A stretch of DNA of 34,434 bases, from IMG/VR virus record IMGVR_UViG_3300046820_000826, positions 1 to 34,434 of that record; one strand, given 5' to 3'. The notes beneath the pieces are model-generated. The model saw only the letters and a list, made by a program, of their open reading frames with translations, made no database searches and was not told the origin of the DNA. This DNA is from a virus. Positions 6,216 to 12,417 of this stretch are shown piece by piece. A program made the translations under genes and the position numbers. The stretch's first letter is position 1; every line of letters starts with the position of its first letter.

Positions 6216-6632
6216 CTAAAAATATTGTTGTACGTTTTCTAAAATTTCGTTCTTATCGAATAGAAATTTATCGCAAATAACGTTTAACACATCGCTATAC
6301 AGTTTGTTAAATTCCGTTTCATCCATTTTACTAAATGAAATACTTAGTGCTTCTTTTTTTTGAGTTCCGCTTTCTAAATTAAAAATCAATTCGTAATGTC
6401 CAGCGCAAATAATCAACTCTTTTCGTAAATGCTCGATGTTATTAAACGTTTCTTGGTTTTGGTAGCAAAGATTAATTAAGGAAAAAAATTTACGGTGAAA
6501 ACGTGCGTTTCTTTGTTTGGTATAAACCACTTTAAACGGCTCATTTAGTGGTATTTGTTTGGCTTTCTCATAGTCTGAGTCATAAGCCAATTTAAACGAG
6601 CCGTTAAGGGTTTTAATTAGGTGTAAATCCAT
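6216..6632 (-). CDS. DUF1367-like phage protein
   Basis: This 138-residue protein begins MDLHLIKTLNGSFKLAYDSD and has the pattern QRNARFHRKFFSLINLCYQNQE typical of DUF1367, a family of small phage proteins in recombination and replication clusters. Its biochemical role is unknown. It is followed by a terminator and preceded by the SSB-like gene. Confidence 0.7.
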   Translation of the reverse strand: MDLHLIKTLNGSFKLAYDSDYEKAKQIPLNEPFKVVYTKQRNARFHRKFFSLINLCYQNQETFNNIEHLRKELIICAGHYELIFNLESGTQKKEALSISFSKMDETEFNKLYSDVLNVICDKFLFDKNEILENVQQYF

Positions 6633-6668
6633 TGTAAGTCATATAACTTAGTTAGGTAGTCTAAACCG

Positions 6669-7016
6669 TTAAAAGGGTAAATCGTCTGCTGGTGTTACTA
6701 ATTCTGTAACAGTTTCAAATGGTTGTGTACTCGGTGCGCTAGATTCTGCTTTACTAATTTTCCAACCTTGAATATCGTTAAAATACTTTGTTTCTCCTTG
6801 TGGATTAACCCACTCACGACCTCTTAAATTTATTCCTACGGCTACGCTATCTCCTACTTTATATCCGTTTAGAACATCGCATTTATCTTGCACAAAATTG
6901 ATGCTTATAAATTGCGGATATTGCTCCTCTGTAGCGATTACTAATTCACGCTTTTTAAAAGACGGCGTTACTAACTCTTCATTTCCTATTTTCTTAATTT
7001 TTCCTAATACTTCCAT
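6669..7016 (-). CDS. DUF3127 single-stranded-DNA-binding-like protein
   Basis: The 115-residue protein fits DUF3127, an OB-fold SSB-like family common in Bacteroidetes and their phages. The strand pattern MEVLGKIKKIG, RELVIATEE, FISINFVQDK, VGINLRGREW and YFNDIQGWKI spans residues 1-90. It is followed by a flexible Ser/Pro tail ending in an acidic ADDLPF, like the acidic tip of SSB proteins that recruits partners. It lies between the Rad52-like operon and the replication genes. Confidence 0.8.
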   Translation of the reverse strand: MEVLGKIKKIGNEELVTPSFKKRELVIATEEQYPQFISINFVQDKCDVLNGYKVGDSVAVGINLRGREWVNPQGETKYFNDIQGWKISKAESSAPSTQPFETVTELVTPADDLPF

Positions 7017-7019
7017 AAT

Positions 7020-7472
7020 TTAAAATTTAATTATTAAACTGCTTTTACTATTTGTTGTTGTTACTTTTGTTACTTCTATTCCTTCGCTATCATAAATAGT
7101 GTCATCCGATTTTAAAGCTACTTTTAAAAGGTCTTCACGTTGTTTAATTTTGTTGTTTAATTCATTCCAAACAAAGTCTTCTTTAAAGTTGTACATTATA
7201 CGCCCATTTGTTGGGGTAAATTCTACGCCTAAAACGGTTACTTTCTCAAATATAACGCTTTCCTTTATTTCCGTTATTGCGTTGCTTATAACCTCGTTTA
7301 AACGCACTAAATTAGCTAGTGCTTCGTGCTTTGAAACTTCGCCACCATTTATAATTTGTGTTGCTAAATTTAACCCAGTTTTTTGTGCTTCTTTTTTTGT
7401 GAAAGTTGCATCATAAAGAGTAACAATATCTTGTTCTCTTAATTGTAAAAATGTTTCGCTATTTACTCCCAT
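7020..7472 (-). CDS. hypothetical recombination-cluster protein (150 aa)
   Basis: This 150-residue protein begins MGVNSETFLQLREQDIVTLY and is helical in its first half (EALANLVRLNEVISNAITEIKE), with strand-rich segments after residue 95. It resembles conserved proteins beside Rad52-like and SSB-like genes in Bacteroidetes phages, but I cannot name a function. It overlaps the Rad52-like gene by one base and lies 3 bases from the SSB-like gene, so the three are probably co-translated. Confidence 0.6.
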   Translation of the reverse strand: MGVNSETFLQLREQDIVTLYDATFTKKEAQKTGLNLATQIINGGEVSKHEALANLVRLNEVISNAITEIKESVIFEKVTVLGVEFTPTNGRIMYNFKEDFVWNELNNKIKQREDLLKVALKSDDTIYDSEGIEVTKVTTTNSKSSLIIKF

Positions 7473-7960
7473 TATTTTTTAATTAAAGATTCACACCACA
7501 ACGTTATATCTTCGGGGCTAGAAATAAACTTTTGTTTACTTTCTGAATAAGGATAGTATTTACCATTTTTTTCTTTTACGGGTAACTTAACTATTTTTTT
7601 AGCATAAAGGAAACGACCTATTCCCCACATAACACCAGCACGTTTAAAAGCATCGCTAGCCTCTCCCTTTTCTTTTTCAACTTGGCTTTCAGTTCCGCAG
7701 TCAGATTTCCAAACCCAATACTCTACAATATCGCCTTTTGATACATCAAGAACGCTTTTAACTTTGATACCTATACTAGCGAATAAGTTACCTTTATGCT
7801 CTTCATATTTAACTTGCCAATTTTCTTGACCGCAAACGTCATCTAGTAAGTCTTGAACAAAGCGGGCATCGATATAAGCAACACAAGTCGCTCCCCATTG
7901 ATTTGCTGATTGTACCCTCCACTTATACGGGAGTTCTTTTTTTAAGTCTTGTAAATCCAT
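7472..7960 (-). CDS. Rad52-family single-strand annealing protein
   Basis: The 162-residue protein has the Rad52/Rad22 core: AYIDARFVQDLLDDVCGQENW near residues 30-50, the GNLFASIGIKV strand, and GTESQVEKEKGEASDAFKRA followed by GIGRFLY near 90-120. Such proteins coat ssDNA and anneal complementary strands in phage recombination. It would work with the SSB-like protein next to it and with NinG further along. A TAnnTTTG promoter lies 22 bases upstream. Confidence 0.85.
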   Translation of the reverse strand: MDLQDLKKELPYKWRVQSANQWGATCVAYIDARFVQDLLDDVCGQENWQVKYEEHKGNLFASIGIKVKSVLDVSKGDIVEYWVWKSDCGTESQVEKEKGEASDAFKRAGVMWGIGRFLYAKKIVKLPVKEKNGKYYPYSESKQKFISSPEDITLWCESLIKK

Positions 7961-7981
7961 AATTTAATTTTTAAAGTTTGT

Positions 7982-8020
7982 CAAATTTACGAATTAAGTA
8001 GTTAAGAATGAAACTAAATA
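7982..8020 (-). promoter_or_regulatory. promoter of the recombination operon with degenerate operator
   Basis: TAAATTTG (7982-7989, minus strand) is an exact -7 box 21 bases upstream of the Rad52-like ATG. A degenerate match to the phage palindrome (GTTAAGAATGAAACTAAATA at 8001-8020) lies just upstream, at about the spacing seen in the late promoters. The palindrome match is weak. Confidence 0.5.
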
Positions 8021-8151
8021 GGCTTATTTGCGGTTACTTGTTTGCTAATTCCTTTGCTTATATACTTGAAATTTGTATGCGCCTTAACGCTCATTTTAGC
8101 GAGTTGTTTCAAGTGCCAATTTTCTTCTGCTATTGTTAGGTGTTTTTTCAT
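8014..8151 (-). CDS. hypothetical basic protein (45 aa)
   Basis: This 45-residue protein begins MKKHLTIAEENWHLKQLAKM. Its ATG overlaps the stop of the preceding coiled-coil gene in an ATGA arrangement, which supports translation. No domain is recognised. Confidence 0.5.
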   Translation of the reverse strand: MKKHLTIAEENWHLKQLAKMSVKAHTNFKYISKGISKQVTANKPI

Positions 8152-8393
8152 AACTCTTTGCCTTTCGTGTCTATAAATTTCACATCTTTTAAAATAATAC
8201 TTACTATTTTTTCAGAAACATTTTTCTTTTTGCATTCGCTTTCAATCATTAAAGGAATGGTATTATTAGTTTCTTTTTGTATTCTTTTGACCTCTGAATT
8301 AAGTTCGTTTACTTCCTCTTTTTTCTGCTCAAAATAAGCATTTATCTTATTACAAATTCTTTCGATTTCTTTTGTTTTTTCTTTTGGTGTCAT
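8148..8393 (-). CDS. coiled-coil hypothetical protein (81 aa)
   Basis: This 81-residue, strongly charged protein has a heptad-like region over about residues 5-45 (KINAYFEQKKEEVNELNSEV), which suggests a coiled coil. The tail is VKFIDTKGKEL. It starts 2 bases after the DNA-binding HTH gene ends and overlaps the next gene by 4 bases. The function is unknown. Confidence 0.6.
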   Translation of the reverse strand: MTPKEKTKEIERICNKINAYFEQKKEEVNELNSEVKRIQKETNNTIPLMIESECKKKNVSEKIVSIILKDVKFIDTKGKEL

Positions 8394-8395
8394 AA

Positions 8396-8653
8396 TTACA
8401 TAAAATTCAGTTTACTTTCTCTTATTTCCCACGTTGTATGAACGTAGATGATTTCTGGGTCGAATAATTTACCCTTATTAGGTTTTTTCAGCTTTCCTTT
8501 TAAAAACTCAATTTCATCATAGGTAAATCTATATTCACTCCCAAACTTTGTTATGTAGGGGACTAGATTATACTTTCGTGCCAATCTAGTTATTGTTGCC
8601 TTTGATACTCCAAATAATTGTGATATATCTTTGGTATTGTAAATCGCCCTCAT
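8396..8653 (-). CDS. MerR/excisionase-like helix-turn-helix protein
   Basis: This 85-residue protein has an N-terminal winged HTH of HTH_17/excisionase type: IYNTKDISQLFGVSKATITR (helix-turn-helix, residues 4-23), then YRFTYDEIEFLKG (wing and third helix). With no integrase in the genome it is more likely a transcription factor than an excisionase. It is one candidate for the protein that binds the repeated 23-bp palindrome. The ATG overlaps the preceding stop by 4 bases. Confidence 0.7.
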   Translation of the reverse strand: MRAIYNTKDISQLFGVSKATITRLARKYNLVPYITKFGSEYRFTYDEIEFLKGKLKKPNKGKLFDPEIIYVHTTWEIRESKLNFM

Positions 8654-8796
8654 AATACCTCAGGCTCTAACACTTCAAACTCGTTTATAAACTCTTGAAA
8701 TAAGTCTTTAGCTTTTGATAATTCACTTTCTAAGTAGGCGTTACGTTTCTGCAACGCCTCTATTTGTGCTTGTTGTAATTTTAGTAAATCGTTCAT
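8650..8796 (-). CDS. small coiled-coil protein (48 aa)
   Basis: This 48-residue, Leu/Glu/Gln-rich protein begins MNDLLKLQQAQIEALQKRNA and is probably a single amphipathic helix. It has 4-base ATGA overlaps with the genes on both sides, which is good evidence that it is translated. Function unknown. Confidence 0.55.
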   Translation of the reverse strand: MNDLLKLQQAQIEALQKRNAYLESELSKAKDLFQEFINEFEVLEPEVL

Positions 8797-8972
8797 AATC
8801 CTTTAATAATTTTAATTAATTTTTCAGTTTTTAAATTTAGTTTTAATTCTTGTTTAGGAGTTAATCCTCCTATAACTCCGAACATTGTTTGTAATTCTTT
8901 TAGGCTTTCTATTTCTCTTGCCAGCTTTTTTAGCTTTCTGACTTTAGCGGGGTCTATTACTGTTCCGTTCAT
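8793..8972 (-). CDS. small helical protein (59 aa)
   Basis: This 59-residue basic protein begins MNGTVIDPAKVRKLKKLARE and is mostly helical. It overlaps its upstream and downstream neighbours by 4 bases. No family is recognised; it is an early-operon gene. Confidence 0.55.
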   Translation of the reverse strand: MNGTVIDPAKVRKLKKLAREIESLKELQTMFGVIGGLTPKQELKLNLKTEKLIKIIKGL

Positions 8973-9184
8973 AATTTATCGTGTAAAATGTTAATAATGT
9001 CTTCTTCTTGGTCTTCGTTAAGAATAGGTAGCAAATTAATACAACTATCTAATGTAGCAACCTCTTTTAGAATGATATCGGGATACTCTGCTGGGGTTTC
9101 TCTAGTAGCTGGATAATGTTTACCATCTACTTCAAACCCTATTACTAAATCTACTGTTAAATAGTTTATTGTTTGATATTCCAT
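8969..9184 (-). CDS. hypothetical acidic protein (71 aa)
   Basis: This 71-residue acidic protein begins MEYQTINYLTVDLVIGFEVD with a beta-rich first half and ends in a helical NEDQEEDIINILHDKL. It shares one base with the preceding stop and four with the next start. It could be a small inhibitor or DNA mimic, but nothing in the sequence proves it. Confidence 0.55.
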   Translation of the reverse strand: MEYQTINYLTVDLVIGFEVDGKHYPATRETPAEYPDIILKEVATLDSCINLLPILNEDQEEDIINILHDKL

Positions 9185-9327
9185 TACTTCTTAGTTTTTA
9201 AATTTTCGCAAATTTTGTTAATTGCGTTGTCGATTTCGGTTATTTTTTCTATCGGTACTCTTCTTGTGATTGCTATTGTTGGGGCGTTCCAATTTGGTTT
9301 ACGCCCCGAAGTTGATTTTTTAGTCAT
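9184..9327 (-). CDS. small ribbon-helix-helix-like protein (47 aa)
   Basis: Starting at the ATG at 9325-9327, one base after the preceding gene's stop, this encodes 47 residues: a basic arm (KKSTSGRKPNWN), a strand-like TIAITRRVP and helix-forming segments IEKITEIDNAINKI. That strand-helix-helix order is the ribbon-helix-helix plan of small phage repressors. A start 48 bases further upstream would add a hydrophobic peptide that overlaps the previous gene and is unlikely. It is a candidate regulator. Confidence 0.5.
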   Translation of the reverse strand: MTKKSTSGRKPNWNAPTIAITRRVPIEKITEIDNAINKICENLKTKK

Positions 9328-9328
9328 A

Positions 9329-9508
9329 CTATAAACAATAAGGTGATGAAAAGTCAATAATGTAGGCTTGAACATTTTTAGCTACTCTTTCAGTAATTCT
9401 AAAAGATTGTAAATAAGATTGAATTGCTTTTCTAGCTTCTTTTTTTGTTTTAAAATCTGACACTTTAACCTCTGTTCCGTTTTCGATAAATCTAACTGAT
9501 GCTTTCAT
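9329..9508 (-). CDS. hypothetical protein (59 aa), first gene of the early operon
   Basis: This 59-residue protein begins MKASVRFIENGTEVKVSDFK and has a basic helix (TKKEARKAIQSYLQS). It is the first gene behind the early promoter at 9545-9552. No family is recognised. It heads a tightly packed series of eight small genes with 1-4 base overlaps or gaps. Confidence 0.55.
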   Translation of the reverse strand: MKASVRFIENGTEVKVSDFKTKKEARKAIQSYLQSFRITERVAKNVQAYIIDFSSPYCL

Positions 9509-9544
9509 AATATTTAATTTTAGTTTTTAGCTTTATTGCTGGTA

Positions 9545-9628
9545 CAAATATACGGCTATAATTCTAATTTCAAAATTAAAATACAATTATTTTTAGTTTT
9601 ATAGCTTATTTATAATCATTCTAAATAA
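9545..9628 (-). promoter_or_regulatory. early promoter with palindromic operator
   Basis: TATATTTG (9545-9552, minus strand) lies in the context AGCCGTATATTTGTA, shared with the promoter at 2660. An excellent copy of the 23-bp palindrome (half-sites TTATTTATAAT and TTATTTAGAAT around a central C) lies at 9606-9628, 53 bases upstream of the box. The spacing differs from the late promoters, so its effect here may be the opposite. No -33 TTTG at canonical distance is obvious. Confidence 0.6.
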
Positions 9629-9650
9629 CAACTATAAATTTATTAAATAA

Positions 9651-9695
9651 AAAACCCCTTAAACATTCAGTACCAATACTGCAATATCTAAGGGG
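9651..9695 (-). terminator. nested-stem terminator after the u-spanin gene
   Basis: The outer stem CCCCTTA (9655-9661) pairs with TAAGGGG (9689-9695), and on the minus strand a TTTTTTATTT tract follows. The loop holds a second hairpin CAGTA/TACTG (9668-9672/9677-9681). It ends the phosphoesterase - HNH - spanin transcript before the early operon starts. Confidence 0.75.
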
Positions 9696-9726
9696 AAACT
9701 TTAACCAAAAAACTAAATTATGAAAA

Positions 9727-10242
9727 TCAAAGATAACTATTCTTTTTTAAATAATACCAAAATCCCAAAGGAATTAATAAAAGTAATAACCACCACCAAT
9801 TAAACCCCTCACTCTCGGTATTTTTAACAGCTTCAACTCTTTTACTTTGCGTTACCGATTTGCTTTGCGTTTTAACCGCTTTTTGTTCGATTTGCGCAAC
9901 TTTAGTAGATTGGTTGGTAGTTACGTTTTTTTTAACTTTAGACTGCGTTAAAATAGTATTAAAATAACTTTTCCCGTTTACAACCATTGGCTTGCTATTA
10001 TCAAGAGGTTGTAGGGTAAGTTGATGGGTACTAGATTGGTCTACTACTTCTATATTACTATCTTCGGTTATAACAGTCTTACTACTATCTACTGTCGAGG
10101 CTTGCGCTTCGGTTTTAGTTGTTTCTGTTACGTTTGATTTGGCTACCTTTCGAGAGGCGCAACTACTGCATAAGATTAATACCGTTATAGCTATCGCTAG
10201 CCATATTAATATACTGTTTTTTTGTGGGTTGTTTGGTGTCAT
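9727..10242 (-). CDS. probable unimolecular spanin (u-spanin)
   Basis: The 171-residue protein has an N-terminal hydrophobic signal (SILIWLAIAITVLILC) with lipidation-type cysteines at 25 and 28. A Ser/Thr/Lys/Gln-rich periplasmic region follows (about 30-145), then a C-terminal membrane helix (WWWLLLLLIPLGFWYYL) with a short basic tail. A lipoprotein with a C-terminal inner-membrane anchor is the u-spanin plan (as in T1 gp11), which joins the two membranes in the last step of lysis. It lies more than 3.6 kb from the lysozyme, with array A in between. A bare structural lipoprotein is the alternative. Confidence 0.6.
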   Translation of the reverse strand: MTPNNPQKNSILIWLAIAITVLILCSSCASRKVAKSNVTETTKTEAQASTVDSSKTVITEDSNIEVVDQSSTHQLTLQPLDNSKPMVVNGKSYFNTILTQSKVKKNVTTNQSTKVAQIEQKAVKTQSKSVTQSKRVEAVKNTESEGFNWWWLLLLLIPLGFWYYLKKNSYL

Positions 10243-10271
10243 ATTTCTGTTTTAAAAGTTTTCTAATTATG

Positions 10272-10661
10272 TTATTTATTAAACCTACTATTCGCTCCTC
10301 GTTTACAATTTTCTGAAAATGTTATCCATTGGATATTATCTTCTGTATAGCCTTTTTTACTATCTATTCTGTCAATACTAGGGGTAAGTGTTCTTTTATA
10401 TTCTGAATTAATCCATTCATTGTATAAATTCCAAAAATTATCTTGAACTAAAGACCATTTATAAAATGTTTTTTTATCTAAAATTTCAAGTCCTAAATAT
10501 AAATGATTTTTATTTTTAGTAACACCGCTTACTCTAGATAACATATTTCGATATGTTCTAACCAAAAAACCTTTAGGTGTTTTCTCATACCGCTTAGTGT
10601 GTATGTTATTATTCAAGGCTCTTTGTTCTCTTTGATGCTTGTTTTTTTCTTCTTTAGTCAT
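10272..10661 (-). CDS. HNH-like endonuclease (homing-type)
   Basis: The 129-residue basic protein has a C-terminal block PSIDRIDSKKGYTEDNIQWI followed by CKRGANSR, the HNH-fold signature of small phage endonucleases (the Asp-Arg-Ile-Asp strand and the Asn-Ile-Gln helix). An N-terminal basic region (KHQREQRALNNNIHTKRYEK) could contact DNA. It may be a free-standing homing endonuclease, and so a selfish element, or act in packaging. It has its own promoter (10685-10692) between it and the phosphoesterase. Confidence 0.7.
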   Translation of the reverse strand: MTKEEKNKHQREQRALNNNIHTKRYEKTPKGFLVRTYRNMLSRVSGVTKNKNHLYLGLEILDKKTFYKWSLVQDNFWNLYNEWINSEYKRTLTPSIDRIDSKKGYTEDNIQWITFSENCKRGANSRFNK

Positions 10662-10684
10662 ATTTATATATTTATTGATTTATA

Positions 10685-10717
10685 CAAATATACAAATATT
10701 TTCGTGCTTAACACGAA
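10685..10717 (-). promoter_or_regulatory. promoter of the HNH-spanin unit and preceding hairpin
   Basis: TATATTTG (10685-10692, minus) lies 23 bases upstream of the HNH gene's ATG. A small stem TTCGTG/CACGAA (10701-10706/10712-10717) directly follows the phosphoesterase stop and may be a weak terminator whose AT-rich tail merges into the promoter. Confidence 0.5.
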
Positions 10718-10720
10718 TAA

Positions 10721-11743
10721 CTAAACAATTTTACCATTAATTATTCTAATATTATTAACGTGATACGTTCCGTCTTTATTTACTTTCACATGTGTAAAGC
10801 CATGATTCCAATTATTGAAAGGCATATACTCAGGCTCTAATCCACAAAGACAACCAGTTGACCACGTTGTCGTAACTTCGCCTCCTAAGTTCTTTTCGGA
10901 ATGCTCACTGCTACGGTGGTGATGCCCAATAATGCAAGATTGTTTAGCTTTTAGATATAATCCACGTGCGGGATTTACGGGAGGTGCGAAGCCTCCAAAC
11001 CATTCGTGTCCGTGCATAATAGCAAGTTTACCCGCATAAGCTATCTGTTTACTTCCAACTAACGTACATCCAAACTCCCTTAGTCTTAATATTTGTTCCA
11101 ATTTAAAATCGTCAATCCCTAATAATTCGGGTGCTTTAATTTTTAAGAAATTTTCCCAACGGTCGCAATGGTTGCCTATCTTAAAATAAATAGGGCATTT
11201 AAACGTATCTTGAAGCATTTTCAAAAACTGTCTAGTTAACTCTAACTCCCCCGCTAAATTTCTTAATCTAGGGTCTTTAATAAACCTACTACCGTGATAC
11301 ATATCTATTGTATCGCCGTTTAAATAAACCGCATTCACATTATTATCTAAACCGTATTGTAATGCCAATTCTAAGGCCTTATTATCTTGGTAAGGTATAT
11401 GTATATCCGATAAAACTAATATGTTATTTTGCCCTTTTGGTAGCTTAAACGGTTTAGTAGCCTCGTAGTCGCTTTCAGGAAGTTCAAATGATTTAGTAAT
11501 CATTTCCCTTTTTTCTTCTTTTGTTCGCTCCCCTACCTTTTCCATAGGCATCTTATTGCTTTTTTCGCCTCTGTAATATCTTATCGATGCCCGACAAGCA
11601 TCTAAGCTATTAAAACTAAGTGGATTTTCTTTGTAAAGTATTCGAGCTAATGCCATAGTTGAAGCCTTTGGCATACTTTCAATTAGCTTAACTGCTAACT
11701 CTTTTTTATAGGTTGCCCCATTTTGATTTCCTTTTACACTCAT
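10721..11743 (-). CDS. calcineurin-like metallophosphoesterase
   Basis: The 340-residue protein has the metallophosphoesterase motifs in order: SDIHIP (DxH) near residue 112, NGDTID near 142, GNHCDR near 190, MHGHEW near 244 and IGHHH near 273, enough to bind two metal ions. Residues 1-95 form a charged N-terminal domain (YKKELAVKLIESMPKASTMA). Phage enzymes of this type may process DNA ends, nucleotides or 2',3'-cyclic phosphates; the substrate cannot be told here. It is transcribed leftward from 11765-11772, divergent from array A. Confidence 0.85.
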   Translation of the reverse strand: MSVKGNQNGATYKKELAVKLIESMPKASTMALARILYKENPLSFNSLDACRASIRYYRGEKSNKMPMEKVGERTKEEKREMITKSFELPESDYEATKPFKLPKGQNNILVLSDIHIPYQDNKALELALQYGLDNNVNAVYLNGDTIDMYHGSRFIKDPRLRNLAGELELTRQFLKMLQDTFKCPIYFKIGNHCDRWENFLKIKAPELLGIDDFKLEQILRLREFGCTLVGSKQIAYAGKLAIMHGHEWFGGFAPPVNPARGLYLKAKQSCIIGHHHRSSEHSEKNLGGEVTTTWSTGCLCGLEPEYMPFNNWNHGFTHVKVNKDGTYHVNNIRIINGKIV

Positions 11744-11764
11744 AATCTATTTTTTAAAGTTTCT

Positions 11765-11828
11765 CAAAATTAGTAATTTTCTTTAATACTTAGACGTTTA
11801 GCGTATTATTTAGAATGAATATAAATAG
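11765..11828 (-). promoter_or_regulatory. divergent promoter region between phosphoesterase and array A, with operator copy
   Basis: TAATTTTG (11765-11772, minus strand) is a -7 box 21 bases upstream of the phosphoesterase ATG. A degenerate copy of the palindrome (left half TTATTTAGAAT exact, right half altered) lies at 11806-11828, between this gene and the plus-strand array A, so it could govern both directions. No confident plus-strand -7 box was found in the T-rich stretch 11829-11866. Confidence 0.5.
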
Positions 11829-11866
11829 TAAGTATTATTTTTTTGTATTACTTTTTTTTGTAGTAT

Positions 11867-11994
11867 TGCATAACGGATAGGTATTGGCGAAGTTGCCGAA
11901 CACAAAACTTCAATAGAATTACAAATGTTTAAATTAAAGATATAATGTCAAACGAAGCACAAAACGGCTTTTTTGCCAAACCGATGTTAGGCGA
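11867..11994 (+). repeat. attC-like site upstream of cassette 1
   Basis: The outer box is TGCATAAC (11867-11874) and the inner box GTTAGGCGA (11986-11994). The arms TTGGCGAAGTTGCCG (11884-11898) and CGGCTTTTTTGCCAA (11965-11979) pair at 11 of 15 positions, with two of the four mismatches being G-T wobbles on the plus strand. The start codon of the cassette 1 gene lies in the loop. Confidence 0.65.
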
Positions 11995-12289
11995 TGTTTT
12001 TATTCGTGTTTTCTGTGGAGTTTCCATTGAAGATAAGTGTAGGCATCAATTACATCCGTTAAACGAAGTAATACAAGCACAGAAATCATTGTCGTTAAAC
12101 AAATCAATGGACTTTTATTCAAACAGTCCTGACTTTGTTTCTGCTATAAAATATTTGTGTCAAGAAAAAGGTGTTAAATATGAATTTTTCTTGGATGGAG
12201 AAAGTACAGGCAATGATATAGAACCCATATTCGAGAATTTTAATAAGTCTTTTGATTTGTTGAATGAGTTGTGTCCAAATATCGCCTAA
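11945..12289 (+). CDS. hypothetical cassette protein (114 aa, cassette 1)
   Basis: The protein has 114 residues and no recognised family. The first 14 residues (MSNEAQNGFFAKPM) are encoded by the upstream attC-like hairpin, and the frame crosses the R' box as MLGDV. The cassette-specific part is acidic and helical, with EKGVKYEFFLDGESTGNDIE and a C-terminal helix FNKSFDLLNELC. The TAA stop lies inside the closing R'' box TCGCCTAAC. Because the next gene is a DNA methyltransferase it could have a defence-related role, but nothing in the sequence shows this. Confidence 0.6.
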   Translation: MSNEAQNGFFAKPMLGDVFIRVFCGVSIEDKCRHQLHPLNEVIQAQKSLSLNKSMDFYSNSPDFVSAIKYLCQEKGVKYEFFLDGESTGNDIEPIFENFNKSFDLLNELCPNIA

Positions 12290-12417
12290 CGTTTACAGAT
12301 TGGCGATGTTGGGGATTAGAAAGTACAAATGTTCAAATTATTACAAATGATATTAGAAAGCACAGAAGTTCAAATTAAGCACGAAAGCCCCAATATTGCC
12401 AATGTGGTGTTAGGTGC
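12282..12417 (+). repeat. attC-like site between cassettes 1 and 2
   Basis: This is the clearest attC in the window. R'' is GCCTAAC (12284-12290) and R' is GTTAGGT (12409-12415), both exact matches to RYYYAAC / GTTRRRY. The arms ATTGGCGATGTTGGGG (12299-12314) and CCCCAATATTGCCAAT (12388-12403) pair at 14 of 16 positions. Both mismatches are G-T wobbles on the plus strand. The loop of about 73 bases contains candidate start codons of the methyltransferase gene. Confidence 0.82.

Noticed and set aside
8396-8653. Excisionase as evidence for a temperate phage
   Set aside because: No tyrosine or serine integrase and no repressor was recognised anywhere in the genome, so the HTH protein is treated as a transcription factor.
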